A DNA stretch of 64,000 nt from Sedimentisphaerales bacterium (GTDB lineage Bacteria > Planctomycetota > Phycisphaerae > Sedimentisphaerales > SG8-4). This document shows, piece after piece, positions 1-8,737 of this stretch. The translations under genes and the position numbers were made by a program. The stretch lies in the NCBI GenBank assembly GCA_016932895.1, contig JAFGCA010000289.1, positions 1-64,000 of the forward strand, read 5' to 3'. Numbering within the stretch: position 1 is the first letter of the stretch; each line of letters starts with the position of its first letter. The notes below the pieces were generated by a model, which made no database searches, was not told where the DNA came from, and was given only the letters and a program-made list of their open reading frames with translations.

Positions 1-4
1 ACAG

Positions 5-844
5 TCACCCGGCAGCCAGCCCGACTGCCCGGTAACACACCCGCGCTCTTCGCCGAACAAAATTGACCACGCTGTGAGAAATGCGGGTTAGAGGACGCGA
101 CTGTAGGGATTCGAAGCTGCTGTTGTCTCTGAGGCGCCCGACGAAGAACGAGCCGGCGTCATGGATGCGTTGGTAGAGGGCGTATTCGATGTACCCTCGA
201 TCCAACAAGTAGATCACCCCGGGACGCAACCGCTTTTGCAGGACCTTCTTCTCACTGCCGAGGGCCTCGGTGATATCGGCCGACACCGGCGTGCCGCGGA
301 GGATATCGAACTGCAGATGCAACCGGACACCGCGATGGTCCGATTGCTGGCGAAACACGGCCCAGACCATCTTGGGCAGGCAGCGCAGGAAGGTCCCGTC
401 CATGGCGCACAGCGTACCGGGTAGTTTCTCCCAAGTCGCCTCGGCCGGCAGCGGCGCCAGTTGCTCGATGACGTGCTGGAGGATCGGCAGCAGTCGTTCG
501 GGATCAAACACCTTGGCAGCCGATTCACTCATGGCGCCCAAGGAGGTGCGTTTGACCCCCAGGGCTTCTTGGACATTCTCCAGATCGGTGGCCTGTTGCA
601 GCGAACGCAAACTGGTCAGGACCGGATTGAAAAAGTACAACAGCAACAAGGCCACATACTGGTCCATGAAGAACTGGCGGTTTCCATGGGCTGGCACGTC
701 GCGCAACGGCTCGAGCACCTCATCTATGGCTCGCAGGTACTTCAATCCTCGAATGTCTTTGGCCGACAACTCCGGCCGAGCTTTCCTGGGCATGCCTCCA
801 TCAAAACACGATGCGAATGCTCGCGCAAGTTTAAAATCCGTCAA
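5..844 (-). CDS. IS4-family-like transposase, C-terminally incomplete
   Basis: The product (279 aa) looks like an IS4-type DDE transposase. A first catalytic Asp is visible in CAMDGTFLRCLPK and a second in YLLDRGYIEYALY. The third acidic residue, which in IS4 enzymes lies in a Y-(2)-R-(3)-E-(6)-K motif about 100 residues further on, is absent because the frame stops soon after FVGRLRDNSSFE. The last 25 residues, rich in Arg, do not resemble the family, so a frameshift or truncation just before the window edge is likely. The start is unclear: a TTG at 844 gives the longest form and an ATG at 793 is the next candidate. No inverted repeats were recognised beside it. Probably an inactive insertion sequence remnant. 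Confidence 0.75.
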   Translation of the reverse strand: MTDFKLARAFASCFDGGMPRKARPELSAKDIRGLKYLRAIDEVLEPLRDVPAHGNRQFFMDQYVALLLLYFFNPVLTSLRSLQQATDLENVQEALGVKRTSLGAMSESAAKVFDPERLLPILQHVIEQLAPLPAEATWEKLPGTLCAMDGTFLRCLPKMVWAVFRQQSDHRGVRLHLQFDILRGTPVSADITEALGSEKKVLQKRLRPGVIYLLDRGYIEYALYQRIHDAGSFFVGRLRDNSSFESLQSRPLTRISHSVVNFVRRRARVCYRAVGLAAG

Positions 845-879
845 ACCTCAAAATCCCGAACAGTATTGATCACCCTTCA

Positions 880-2706
880 TCAATTCAAGGGTACGATCCA
901 GATGTTGCGGAAGGCCACGGCGTTGCCGTGGTCCTGCAGGAGGATCGGCCGGGGGTTGGGGCCTTCAGGCTGGCCGGCGCCGGTTTTGTTGGGGATTGCA
1001 ACGTCGTCGTGGATCAGGACGCCGTTGTGGAACACGGTGATGCGGGCGTTCTCGGTCTTCGTATCGCCGCTGAAGCGGGCGGCCTGGAACAGAATGTCGT
1101 AGCTCTGCCACTGGCCCGGCTTCTTGCACACGTTCTTGTCAGGAGCCTTGAATTTGTAGATCCCGCCGCACTCATTGTTCTTCGGCTCCAGACCGAAGGA
1201 ATCCAGGATCTGCACTTCGTAGCGCTGCTGGATATAGAACCCGCTGTTGCCCCGGCCCTGTCCCTTGACGTCGGGCGGCAGTTGCGGCGTCTTGAACTCG
1301 GCGTGCAGCATGAAATCACGGAAGCTGCGCTTCGTCATGATGCTGCCCGACTTCGGGACGATTTGCATGGTCCCGCCTTCACGCTTCCACTTGATGTCAC
1401 CGCCGCCCTGGCGCTGCCACTTCGAGAAGTCGCTGCCGTCAAAGAGGACGGTCGCATTTTCGGGCCGGTTGAACTGGACCTTCACCTCCGGCGGGTTGGC
1501 GTAATCGTTCCAGATGCGCTCGGCTTCCTCGACGTCGGCCTTGCCCTCATGCACAAAGATCCGGTACCGGAACACGTGGTCGGCGCCCGGCTCGAGGTCC
1601 CAATCGGTGGCCTGGATCGGGCAGAAGTTGAAGAAGACCTGCCCGCTGGGCCAGATGCGCATGGGCTCGGGGTGCTGGAAGTTCTGCGGGTGGCTGTACA
1701 TCGTGACGCCTTCCCACTTGCCGTCGATGGAACCGGCCATGTCACACCAGCGGGCGCGGGTGCTGTGGCCGTTCTTGCGGTTCTTGCCTTCGCTGGTCAG
1801 GTAGGCGGCGTTGTCCTCGTCCCACTCGCCGGTGGCGCGATAGCCGAACCCGCCGTAGCGGTACTTCTTCAGGTGCAGCGGACTGTCCGCCACACAGCGC
1901 TGCGTAGATTTGAAATCCCAGAGCCAGTAGCCCTTGTCGGACCCGCCCACGTTGTAGACGCGCACGTCCCAAACCTCGTCGAGCACGATCTTCTCGCCGA
2001 CGTCGGTCTGCAGCGCCACGTGATGCTGCTGTGCCTGGAAGCCACCGTAGACGGGACCGGTGGTCGTGTCGAGGTACTTGACGAAGCGGACCGTGCCCTG
2101 GCCTGATTTCAAGTTCCAGAAGTCCGTCTCCTTGCCCTCGAACTCGGTCTTGGTCCAGGGCATCCAGATGCCGACGTGATGGTAGTGGTCGGCGGGCTGC
2201 ATGTTCGTCAGCACCGTCCCGGCAGGCGACCAGAGCGGATGGATAAAGGCGCTGCGGTTGTACAGCGGGCTCTGTCCGGCCGGCGCCGGCACCTCTGCAT
2301 GATGGTAGCGCATCACCTTGGTATCACCGACCGCGATCTCCAGATCCTTCGCGCCCTTCTCGGCCCGGACGACACGCGCGCCGGGGGCCTGCCCCACGAC
2401 CAGCTCATACGTTCGCGACTTGCCGGCCGGCAACGTACCTGCAAGAATCCAGTGCAACCTCGGCACCGTCCCCCGTTCGAGCTGGGCCGGCACAGGCACG
2501 CGAGACGAGCCGCGTACCTCATGCAAAGACAGAGGCAGGTCCGCCGTCGCAGCCGGCACCGTGGCCAACAGCACCGAGACCGGCGTGTCCGTGCGGGCAT
2601 GGTCCCCCGCCTCGACGGTAATCGTCGCCAGCGGCGCCGCCGACAACGACCCGCAGAAAACGAACAGGAAAACAGCAATCAGAAACGTGCGTCCGCATGT
2701 GTGCAT
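880..2706 (-). CDS. Secreted DUF6807 / DUF1080 (3-keto-disaccharide hydrolase) fusion protein
   Basis: 608 aa with an N-terminal signal peptide (FLIAVFLFVFCGSLSAAP). The first two thirds (about residues 25-400) match the DUF6807/PmoA-like family, with YHHAEVPAP and HYHHVGIWMPWTKTEF. The last 190 residues are a DUF1080 domain (VLFDGSDFSKW, GNSGFYIQQRYEVQILDS, GGIYKFKAPDKNVCKKPGQW), a family shown to include 3-keto-glycoside hydrolases. The ATG at 2706 was chosen because AAAGGAG lies 7 bases upstream and it begins the signal peptide; an upstream in-frame extension lacks these. Such fusions are common in Planctomycetota and probably act on oxidised sugars outside the cytoplasm. It stands alone; the transposase remnant begins 36 bp beyond its 3' end. 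Confidence 0.9.
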   Translation of the reverse strand: MHTCGRTFLIAVFLFVFCGSLSAAPLATITVEAGDHARTDTPVSVLLATVPAATADLPLSLHEVRGSSRVPVPAQLERGTVPRLHWILAGTLPAGKSRTYELVVGQAPGARVVRAEKGAKDLEIAVGDTKVMRYHHAEVPAPAGQSPLYNRSAFIHPLWSPAGTVLTNMQPADHYHHVGIWMPWTKTEFEGKETDFWNLKSGQGTVRFVKYLDTTTGPVYGGFQAQQHHVALQTDVGEKIVLDEVWDVRVYNVGGSDKGYWLWDFKSTQRCVADSPLHLKKYRYGGFGYRATGEWDEDNAAYLTSEGKNRKNGHSTRARWCDMAGSIDGKWEGVTMYSHPQNFQHPEPMRIWPSGQVFFNFCPIQATDWDLEPGADHVFRYRIFVHEGKADVEEAERIWNDYANPPEVKVQFNRPENATVLFDGSDFSKWQRQGGGDIKWKREGGTMQIVPKSGSIMTKRSFRDFMLHAEFKTPQLPPDVKGQGRGNSGFYIQQRYEVQILDSFGLEPKNNECGGIYKFKAPDKNVCKKPGQWQSYDILFQAARFSGDTKTENARITVFHNGVLIHDDVAIPNKTGAGQPEGPNPRPILLQDHGNAVAFRNIWIVPLN

Positions 2707-2993
2707 GACAGTACTCCTTTCGGTTCGAGCAATTTTCAGCACCGGTCCTCTCGGCCTCGGTGTCCGGGATTCTACCAGCGAAACCCGCCGCCGGCAAGAA
2801 AATCGAAGGGGATGGGCCAGCCGCGCGCACGCGAGGATACTCCACGGACACACACCGTCTTTTGCATCCGGCTTTTTCGTTGCAGAGCGCCGCGTAAGGT
2901 ACCACAATAGGCCAAGTCGGATCGTGGGCGTCTGGTTGCCCGGTTCGGCACAGAGTGGGTCCGCCCGGCGAAACGTCGGAAAGGAATGGTGTC

Positions 2994-3650
2994 ATGGCCG
3001 AGCAAAACGAGTTCAAGGTACCGAAGAAAATGCAGAGTCTCTTCGACGAGATCGCCGGCTCGACGGACGCCTTTTGCGCGCGGTTGCTCAACGAGGAATA
3101 TGCCTACGTGTGCCGCAAGCTGACAGCGGCGCTGGCCCGCAAGCGTCCCTCGCCTCTACTTCGAGGCAGGGCGCGCACCTGGGCGGCCGGCGTCGTCTAC
3201 ACCGCCGGATCGATTAACTTCCTCTTCGATCCCTCCCAGGACCCGCACATGAGCGCGAAAGAGCTGTCCGAAAACCTCGGCGTCAGCGCCAGCACCATGT
3301 CGGCCAAGAGGAGAATCATCGAGGACGCCCTGGACGTGGGGCAGCTCCACCCCGAGTACACCTTGAGCAGTCTGATGGCGGAGAACCCGCTCGTCTGGAT
3401 GCTCGAGGTCGACGGCATCGTCATGGACATGCGCACCGCCCCGCGCGAGCTCCAGGAGATCGCCTACGAAGAGGGCCTGATCCCCTACATCCCCGACGAC
3501 CTGGAAGACGAGAGCGACTGGCTCGACGAGCCCGAAGAAGGCCCGACGATCATCCCGTTCCCCGTACACGAGACCGGAACACCGCCGGGCAAGGACACCA
3601 ACAAATCCACCGACGACGAACCGACCCTGTTCCAGGGCTTCGATCCATAG
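2994..3650 (+). CDS. DUF6398 domain-containing protein
   Basis: 218 aa, cytoplasmic, with no signal peptide or membrane segment. The first 150 residues match the DUF6398 family, including ARKRPSPLLRG, TWAAGVVYTAGSINFLFD and NPLVWMLEVDGIVMDMR. The segment LSENLGVSASTMSAKRRII looks like a helix-turn-helix, which would fit DNA binding, but this is inference. The C-terminal 60 residues are acidic and low in complexity (DDLEDESDWLDEPEEG). The ATG at 2994 follows GGAAAGGAATGG. Function is unknown. It is transcribed away from the DUF1080 gene, with about 290 bp between the two start codons. Confidence 0.85.
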   Translation: MAEQNEFKVPKKMQSLFDEIAGSTDAFCARLLNEEYAYVCRKLTAALARKRPSPLLRGRARTWAAGVVYTAGSINFLFDPSQDPHMSAKELSENLGVSASTMSAKRRIIEDALDVGQLHPEYTLSSLMAENPLVWMLEVDGIVMDMRTAPRELQEIAYEEGLIPYIPDDLEDESDWLDEPEEGPTIIPFPVHETGTPPGKDTNKSTDDEPTLFQGFDP

Positions 3651-4629
3651 CTGTACCGACAACGCCACGTCACCGACGCGGAGCGTGGTGCGTTCCTGGA
3701 CACTACGATGAAGCTGCGGCTCAAACGCGGGATTGGCTGGCTGCTTGCTCTCAGCGCCCTTGTCGCGCTCGTATCGATGGCGCAGGTGATCCTATGAATT
3801 GGAGTCCCGCAAGGTTTTTCTTTCGTTCTTCTACATGACCTTTTTCCTTTCTATCTCTCTTGGGGGCTCAGCCCCCAAACCCCCGGCATTTGCCGCTTTG
3901 GACCAATGGCGTGAAGAACGCCCCGGGTCTGCCCCTTGGCGCGAGCGACCGTGGCCCCGGCGCGCCGGGGCTACCGCTGCTGTGGCCGATAGGGCTCTGC
4001 TGGCAAGCCCCCGGAGCGCCGCCGCAGTCCAGTGGCATGGGCGATGCGATCGCTGGCGGTGGCACCGCCTTGCTTCTATCATGCTGCTGGCGCAAAGCGA
4101 AAAATGCCAAGGGTGCGCCGGCAGCGTCCCCGGTCGTTGCCTGCTGTCGATCCCCAAGTACGCGAAAACCGGATGAGCCACTGTTTTCCCTTCTCGGTCT
4201 CTCATGTCCTGCCGGTGGCGGCCTACTCTCCTATTCGTACTCGTCCTCAAGACGGCACAGGCCACGGTATTCTTGCTGTCGATGTCGAATCCGATATACT
4301 CAGGTTACATAGTGAGCCTCCTTGGCTGATGGGTTCGTCTGGCGTCAACGCAACGACCACGTACTTCGGAGCTAAGATAACTCGAAACCCTCGTCTGGGG
4401 AGGCTCCAATTTCATAGTCTATCCGGCCGTTGAATGAGGAACCTCTTTCGTACGCCGGATCCTTCGTGCTCCACAGGCGCCACGGCTGACTCTTCCCGGC
4501 AGACATCTTCGCGCCGTCAGGACCCTGGCGTTCTCTACGGCCGCGATGACGTTGGAGCCGGACGAATAGGTTTGCCCCGGACCGAGTCGCGGGTATCATG
4601 GAGTCGGCCTTTTTGAAAGGATTCCTACC
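3651..4629. other. Intergenic region, no supported gene
   Basis: About 980 bp between the DUF6398 gene and the LEA14-like lipoprotein. At 3708-3797 there is a 29-codon frame MKLRLKRGIGWLLALSALVA... that could be a tiny membrane peptide; its frame also continues from the stop of the DUF6398 gene, so it may be a decayed remnant. A short perfect palindrome TTGGGGGCT/AGCCCCCAA lies at 3860-3878. The other open frames here have no family resemblance and look like high-GC chance frames. Confidence 0.4.
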
Positions 4630-5151
4630 ATGGCGCGCACGAAACACCCCCTCGTTGTCTCTCTGGCGGCATTGTCCCTTCTGGCCGGCTGTGCCAGCAT
4701 GCAGGAGGCGCTGAACCGCAAACGGCCGACGGCCCGATTGGTGGACGTGAGGTTCGACAACATCAAGCTGGAATCGGCGACGCTCCTGTTCGACGTCGAG
4801 ATCGCGAACCACTATCCGGTGGCGCTGCCCCTGCTGAATTTCGACTACGGGTTGTCCAGCCGGGCCGAGCAGGTTCTCTCGGGCCACGCCGACGTTCAGA
4901 GTACCGTGCCGGCCGACGGCAAGAAGACGGTCTCCCTGCCGGCCACCATAAACTACGTGCAGATGCTCGGCGCGCTCGGAGGCGTACGGCCCGGCGCGAC
5001 GATTCCCTACCGAGCCGAGCTGGCCCTTTCGGTCGATGCGCCCGGCTGGGGCGCCATCCGCCTGCCGCTGGAGAAGGAAGGCGAGCTGCTCCTGCCGACG
5101 CTTTCCGATGTGAAGGCCGGCGATATTCTGGACCTTCTCAAACCTCGATGA
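4630..5151 (+). CDS. LEA14-like (LEA type 2) lipoprotein
   Basis: 173 aa with a lipoprotein signal and lipobox LLAGC (Cys at about residue 21). The rest fits the LEA type 2/WHy fold: RLVDVRFDNIKLESATLLFDVEIANHYPVALPL followed by a second strand-rich half with polar and non-polar residues alternating. Bacterial members are periplasmic or membrane-anchored proteins of unclear role, sometimes linked to desiccation or stress. The start follows TTGAAAGGATTCCTACC. It is monocistronic as far as can be seen, with 390 bp before the next gene. Confidence 0.85.
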   Translation: MARTKHPLVVSLAALSLLAGCASMQEALNRKRPTARLVDVRFDNIKLESATLLFDVEIANHYPVALPLLNFDYGLSSRAEQVLSGHADVQSTVPADGKKTVSLPATINYVQMLGALGGVRPGATIPYRAELALSVDAPGWGAIRLPLEKEGELLLPTLSDVKAGDILDLLKPR

Positions 5152-5541
5152 GCAGCCCGCGTGGGCCAAAGTCCATCCACCCGTGCCCTTGGAGAATCAG
5201 CGTTTATTGGTGTCCTTGCACGTTACTGGCAATGCGCTGTGTCGGGATGATTGCCGTCGTGAAGGTCTTGTGACTCGGCGGTACCCCTGACTCGCACTCC
5301 ACCAAAGCACCTTGAGTTATTGACAAATCTACTGACGTTTGATAACCTGCGAATGGAAGATGTCCGACGAGGCCGTCGCGGTGCAACTGTTGGGACAATC
5401 CCGTGCGAGATAGGAAAGAATGCAGGCGTGCCCGAGAAATAGCGTGCGTTACTGGGCAATTGTCCCTATGGTTTGTTTGTGCGCGTTGTCGGGCCGGAAC
5501 GCCCCTGACCGGGCCCGTTCCTTACGCAGTGGAGGCAGCAT
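5152..5541. other. Intergenic region upstream of the putative defence unit
   Basis: 390 bp without a supported gene. A weak promoter-like pair, TTGACA at 5320-5325 and TAACCT at 5343-5348 with a 17-bp gap, could drive the two downstream genes; this is a guess from spacing alone. Base composition is somewhat more AT-rich than the neighbouring genes. Confidence 0.3.
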
Positions 5542-5946
5542 ATGACCAGGGAGAAACATCTCGAACTGATTCAAGGCGTCATCAATCGCATGGCGGGCAA
5601 TTCCTTCCACCTCAAGGGCTGGTCGGTCGTCCTCGTCTCGGCCCTCTTCGCCCTGGCGGCCAACGATGCCCGCGTCTACTTCGTCTACCTCGCCTACCTG
5701 CCGGCGATCGCGTTCTGGGTCCTCGACGGCTACTTCCTCTGGCAGGAGCGCATGTACCGCAAGCTCTACGACGCCGTCCGAGCGGAAAAGACGCCGGACT
5801 CCGACTTCTCCATGAACGCTTACAAATACGAAAAAGAGGCACGATCCTGGGCAGACGCGTGCTTCTCGAAGACGCTCCTGATCTTCCACGGCATGGTCCT
5901 GGCCGCTGTCCTGATCGTCATGGTCCTGATGCTTGTCTTGGGCTGA
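5542..5946 (+). CDS. Small membrane protein paired with the STAND NTPase
   Basis: 134 aa. The sequence begins EKHLELIQGVINRMAGNSFHLKGWSV, then has hydrophobic stretches at about residues 27-41 and 44-64 (which may form one hairpin), a conserved-looking WVLDGYFLWQERMYRKLYD turn, and a last membrane helix at 113-133 (LLIFHGMVLAAVLIVMVLML). I recall similar small membrane proteins lying next to TIR-domain or other defence-type genes, but cannot name a Pfam family with certainty. It precedes the DUF4062-STAND gene by 37 bp on the same strand, so co-transcription is very likely. A role as membrane partner or effector of that NTPase is inference. Confidence 0.75.
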   Translation: MTREKHLELIQGVINRMAGNSFHLKGWSVVLVSALFALAANDARVYFVYLAYLPAIAFWVLDGYFLWQERMYRKLYDAVRAEKTPDSDFSMNAYKYEKEARSWADACFSKTLLIFHGMVLAAVLIVMVLMLVLG

Positions 5947-5983
5947 GACGCCCGGCGATAGTCAAAGGAGGGAGAACTACAGA

Positions 5984-8737
5984 ATGAAGATCTTCGTCAG
6001 CTCGACCACCAAAGACCTCGCCGACGCCCGCAAGAAAGTCTGCGAGCAGATCGCGGGTCTTGACAACCAGTATGTCTGCATGGATTGTTATACTGCCAGC
6101 GGTCGTCCTCCTGCCGAATTCGACGACAGCAAGGTCAAGGAATGCGACGCCTTCGTAATCATTGTCGCTCATTACTATGGGTCATGTCCGCCAGGAGAGG
6201 AGAGGTCCTTCACGGAATTGGAGTACGAGGCCGCGGTCGCTTCGGACAAGCCTATCTACGCGTTCTTGGCATCTGAGGATTTTCCACGGCATCTACGCGA
6301 AAACGATGCTACCTATGCCACGCTGGAGGCATTCCGACAGAAGCTTGGAGAAAAACACCTGCCCAAGTATTTCGACAATCCTGACCAACTCTGCGCTCAC
6401 GTCGCGGCCGCTGTTCCGAGACCTACAGAACAGGCGGGGCGAATCACCGTGCCGAAGCTACCGCAGCCGTATCTCGCGCATCCTTATCCGATCCAGGAGA
6501 ATTTCACGGGGCGCGTCAAGGAGCGGACCATGCTCACCGACTGGGTATCCGGAGCCGATTCCAGGCCCATGCTCAGTCTCGTCGGCATGGGCGGCCTGGG
6601 CAAGAGCGCCCTGACCTGGTTCTGGCTCCACGAAGACCTGCCCCAGGAAAAACTGACGTTCTCGGGGATCATCTGGTGGAGTTTCTACGAGAGCGAGGCG
6701 AGCTTCGAGAGCTTCCTGGCCCACGCCCTGCTCTACGCCAGTGGCGGAACCATCGACCCGGGGCAAGTCCCCTCCGACTACGACCGCTTGTCCTCGCTCT
6801 GGTGCATCCTGCGCGATAGTCCGTTCCTGATCGTCTTCGACGGCGCCGAGCGTCTCTTGCGGGCCTACCACGCGCTGGACGCGGCGTACAAAGGGGACGA
6901 CTTCACCGAGCAGGCCGGAGACAAACACCTCCTCTGTGCCGACCCCCGCGCCGGTCAGTTTCTCCAATGGCTCGCCACCCCCGGCGTCAAAACGCGGACG
7001 CTCCTGACCACGCGCCTGCATCCCAGGGAGTTGGAGGCCCTGGCGGGCTGCCGGAAGAAGGACCTGGAACATCTCGAACCAGACGACGCCGTGGAATTCA
7101 TGCGCCGCCAGGGCATCAAGGGCCCGCGCCATGCCATCGTCGGCGCCTGCGAGCCTTACGACTTCCTGCCCCTGTGCATCCGCCTGCTCTCCGGCGCGAT
7201 TCGCGAAGACCCGGAGAGGCCGGGCGACATCGGCGTGGCCGAGGACTGGCACCCACCGGCCAATCTGAAAGACAAGCAGCGACAGCACCATATCCTGGAG
7301 CTTTCCTACGACACGATGGCCAAAGACCGCCGGGAGCTGCTCAGCCGAATCGCCGCCATGCGCGGACCCGTGGACTACGTCACCGCCACGGTCCTCTCCA
7401 CGTACGACGATGAGGACGACTTGAAGGCAGCCCTGCTCGAGTTGGTCGCCCGAGGCCTTCTGTTCCGCCGGGAGGGCCAGGCCCGCTACGACCTGCACCC
7501 CATCGTCAGGCAATACGCCTACGACCGCCTGGGCGACAAAGCCGCCACGCACGAAACCCTGAAAGACTACTTCGGCACCGTCCCGAAGCCGGAGAAGATC
7601 GAGACACTCGACGACCTCCAGCCCGTCATCGAGCTGTTCCACCACACCATCCGCGCCGGCGGATTCGAGGAAGCACTGACAATCTACCAAGACCGCCTGG
7701 AAGATGCCCTGTACTTCCAGCTCGGCGCCTACGATGTGGACATCTCTCTCAAGGAGGCCTTCTTCCCCGAGGGCACCGACAAGCCCCCGCGTCTCGAAGA
7801 TCAGGCGGACCAGGCGTGGCTCTTAAACGCTCTGGCGATTGCCTGCGACAAGACCGGCCAAAGCCGCAAGGCGGCGGGATTGCTCGAACGGTCGAACGCC
7901 ATAAGTGAGAACCGAGGTAACACGGCGCACGTCGCTCGTGGCCTGGGCAACCTCGTGGCAAGCCAGATGCTCCTGGGCGAACTGGAAGCGGCGGGGTCGA
8001 ACCTGCGACGCCGGATCGAAATCGACAAGAAGATGGATGAGAAATTCGACGAGGCCATAGGTCACCAGGACCTCGGGCGTCTGCTCACGTACACGGCCGC
8101 GTACGACCGCGCGGACAAGGAACTGGAAACGGCCCTTAGCATGTTCGCAAAACAGCAGAACGAGCAGTGCCAGGGTGTCGTTTGGTCTTACCGCGCCCTC
8201 AGGGCGCTTATGACGGACGATCCGAAGTCCGCAGTTGCAGCCCTGAAGCGGGCACGTCGGTTCTGGGAACTTTACGCCGAGCATGAGGCCCCCATCGAGC
8301 GGGACCTCGTCCGAATCCTCTGGCTCTCCGGTACGGCCAGACGGGGCGCGGGCGATATAACGGGCGCCGAGACGGAGCTGAACGAGGCCCTGTCTCGCTG
8401 TCGGCGGATTCGCCTCGTCGAGTTCGAGGCCGATATCCTGCTGGAGATGGCCAGGCTCCAGTGGGACAAGACCCGGGGCAAAAACACCAACCTGACTGAA
8501 GAGGCCAAGTCGCTTACCCGCGAGGCCCTGGAGATTGCCGACCGCTGCGAATACCGTCTCGTGCAGGCCGACATCCACAACTTCCTGGCGCAAATGGCCC
8601 TGGCCGCAGGCGACGAGGCCACTGCGAAAAACCACGCCGAAATCGCCAAAGAGCGCGCCTGGTGCGACGGCCCGCCCCACTGCTACCGCAAGGCCCTCGA
8701 CGAAGCCGAGCGCATCCTCGCGAAACTGCCCCATTGA
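5984..8737 (+). CDS. DUF4062-STAND NTPase with C-terminal TPR repeats
   Basis: 917 aa. Residues 1-145 are a DUF4062 domain (MKIFVSSTTKDLADARKKV, CDAFVIIVAHYYGSCPPG). Next come a GR motif (FTGRVKER, 174-181), a P-loop GMGGLGKS (201-208), a Walker B FLIVFDGA (281-288), an arginine-bearing LLTTR (340-344) and a winged-helix region. The rest, about 540-917, is helical and TPR-like. This is the plan of STAND sensors: N-terminal signalling domain, NB-ARC-type switch, C-terminal superhelical sensor. Many such proteins are antiviral or cell-suicide devices, but no target can be read here. The ATG at 5984 has AAAGGAGG upstream; a longer frame from 5933 overlaps the previous gene and lacks the DUF4062 start. 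Confidence 0.9.
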   Translation: MKIFVSSTTKDLADARKKVCEQIAGLDNQYVCMDCYTASGRPPAEFDDSKVKECDAFVIIVAHYYGSCPPGEERSFTELEYEAAVASDKPIYAFLASEDFPRHLRENDATYATLEAFRQKLGEKHLPKYFDNPDQLCAHVAAAVPRPTEQAGRITVPKLPQPYLAHPYPIQENFTGRVKERTMLTDWVSGADSRPMLSLVGMGGLGKSALTWFWLHEDLPQEKLTFSGIIWWSFYESEASFESFLAHALLYASGGTIDPGQVPSDYDRLSSLWCILRDSPFLIVFDGAERLLRAYHALDAAYKGDDFTEQAGDKHLLCADPRAGQFLQWLATPGVKTRTLLTTRLHPRELEALAGCRKKDLEHLEPDDAVEFMRRQGIKGPRHAIVGACEPYDFLPLCIRLLSGAIREDPERPGDIGVAEDWHPPANLKDKQRQHHILELSYDTMAKDRRELLSRIAAMRGPVDYVTATVLSTYDDEDDLKAALLELVARGLLFRREGQARYDLHPIVRQYAYDRLGDKAATHETLKDYFGTVPKPEKIETLDDLQPVIELFHHTIRAGGFEEALTIYQDRLEDALYFQLGAYDVDISLKEAFFPEGTDKPPRLEDQADQAWLLNALAIACDKTGQSRKAAGLLERSNAISENRGNTAHVARGLGNLVASQMLLGELEAAGSNLRRRIEIDKKMDEKFDEAIGHQDLGRLLTYTAAYDRADKELETALSMFAKQQNEQCQGVVWSYRALRALMTDDPKSAVAALKRARRFWELYAEHEAPIERDLVRILWLSGTARRGAGDITGAETELNEALSRCRRIRLVEFEADILLEMARLQWDKTRGKNTNLTEEAKSLTREALEIADRCEYRLVQADIHNFLAQMALAAGDEATAKNHAEIAKERAWCDGPPHCYRKALDEAERILAKLPH

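Noticed and set aside
3860..3878. TTGGGGGCT/AGCCCCCAA palindrome as a terminator
   Set aside because: It lies over 200 bp after the DUF6398 stop, has no T run and only a 1-base centre; more likely a dispersed repeat piece.
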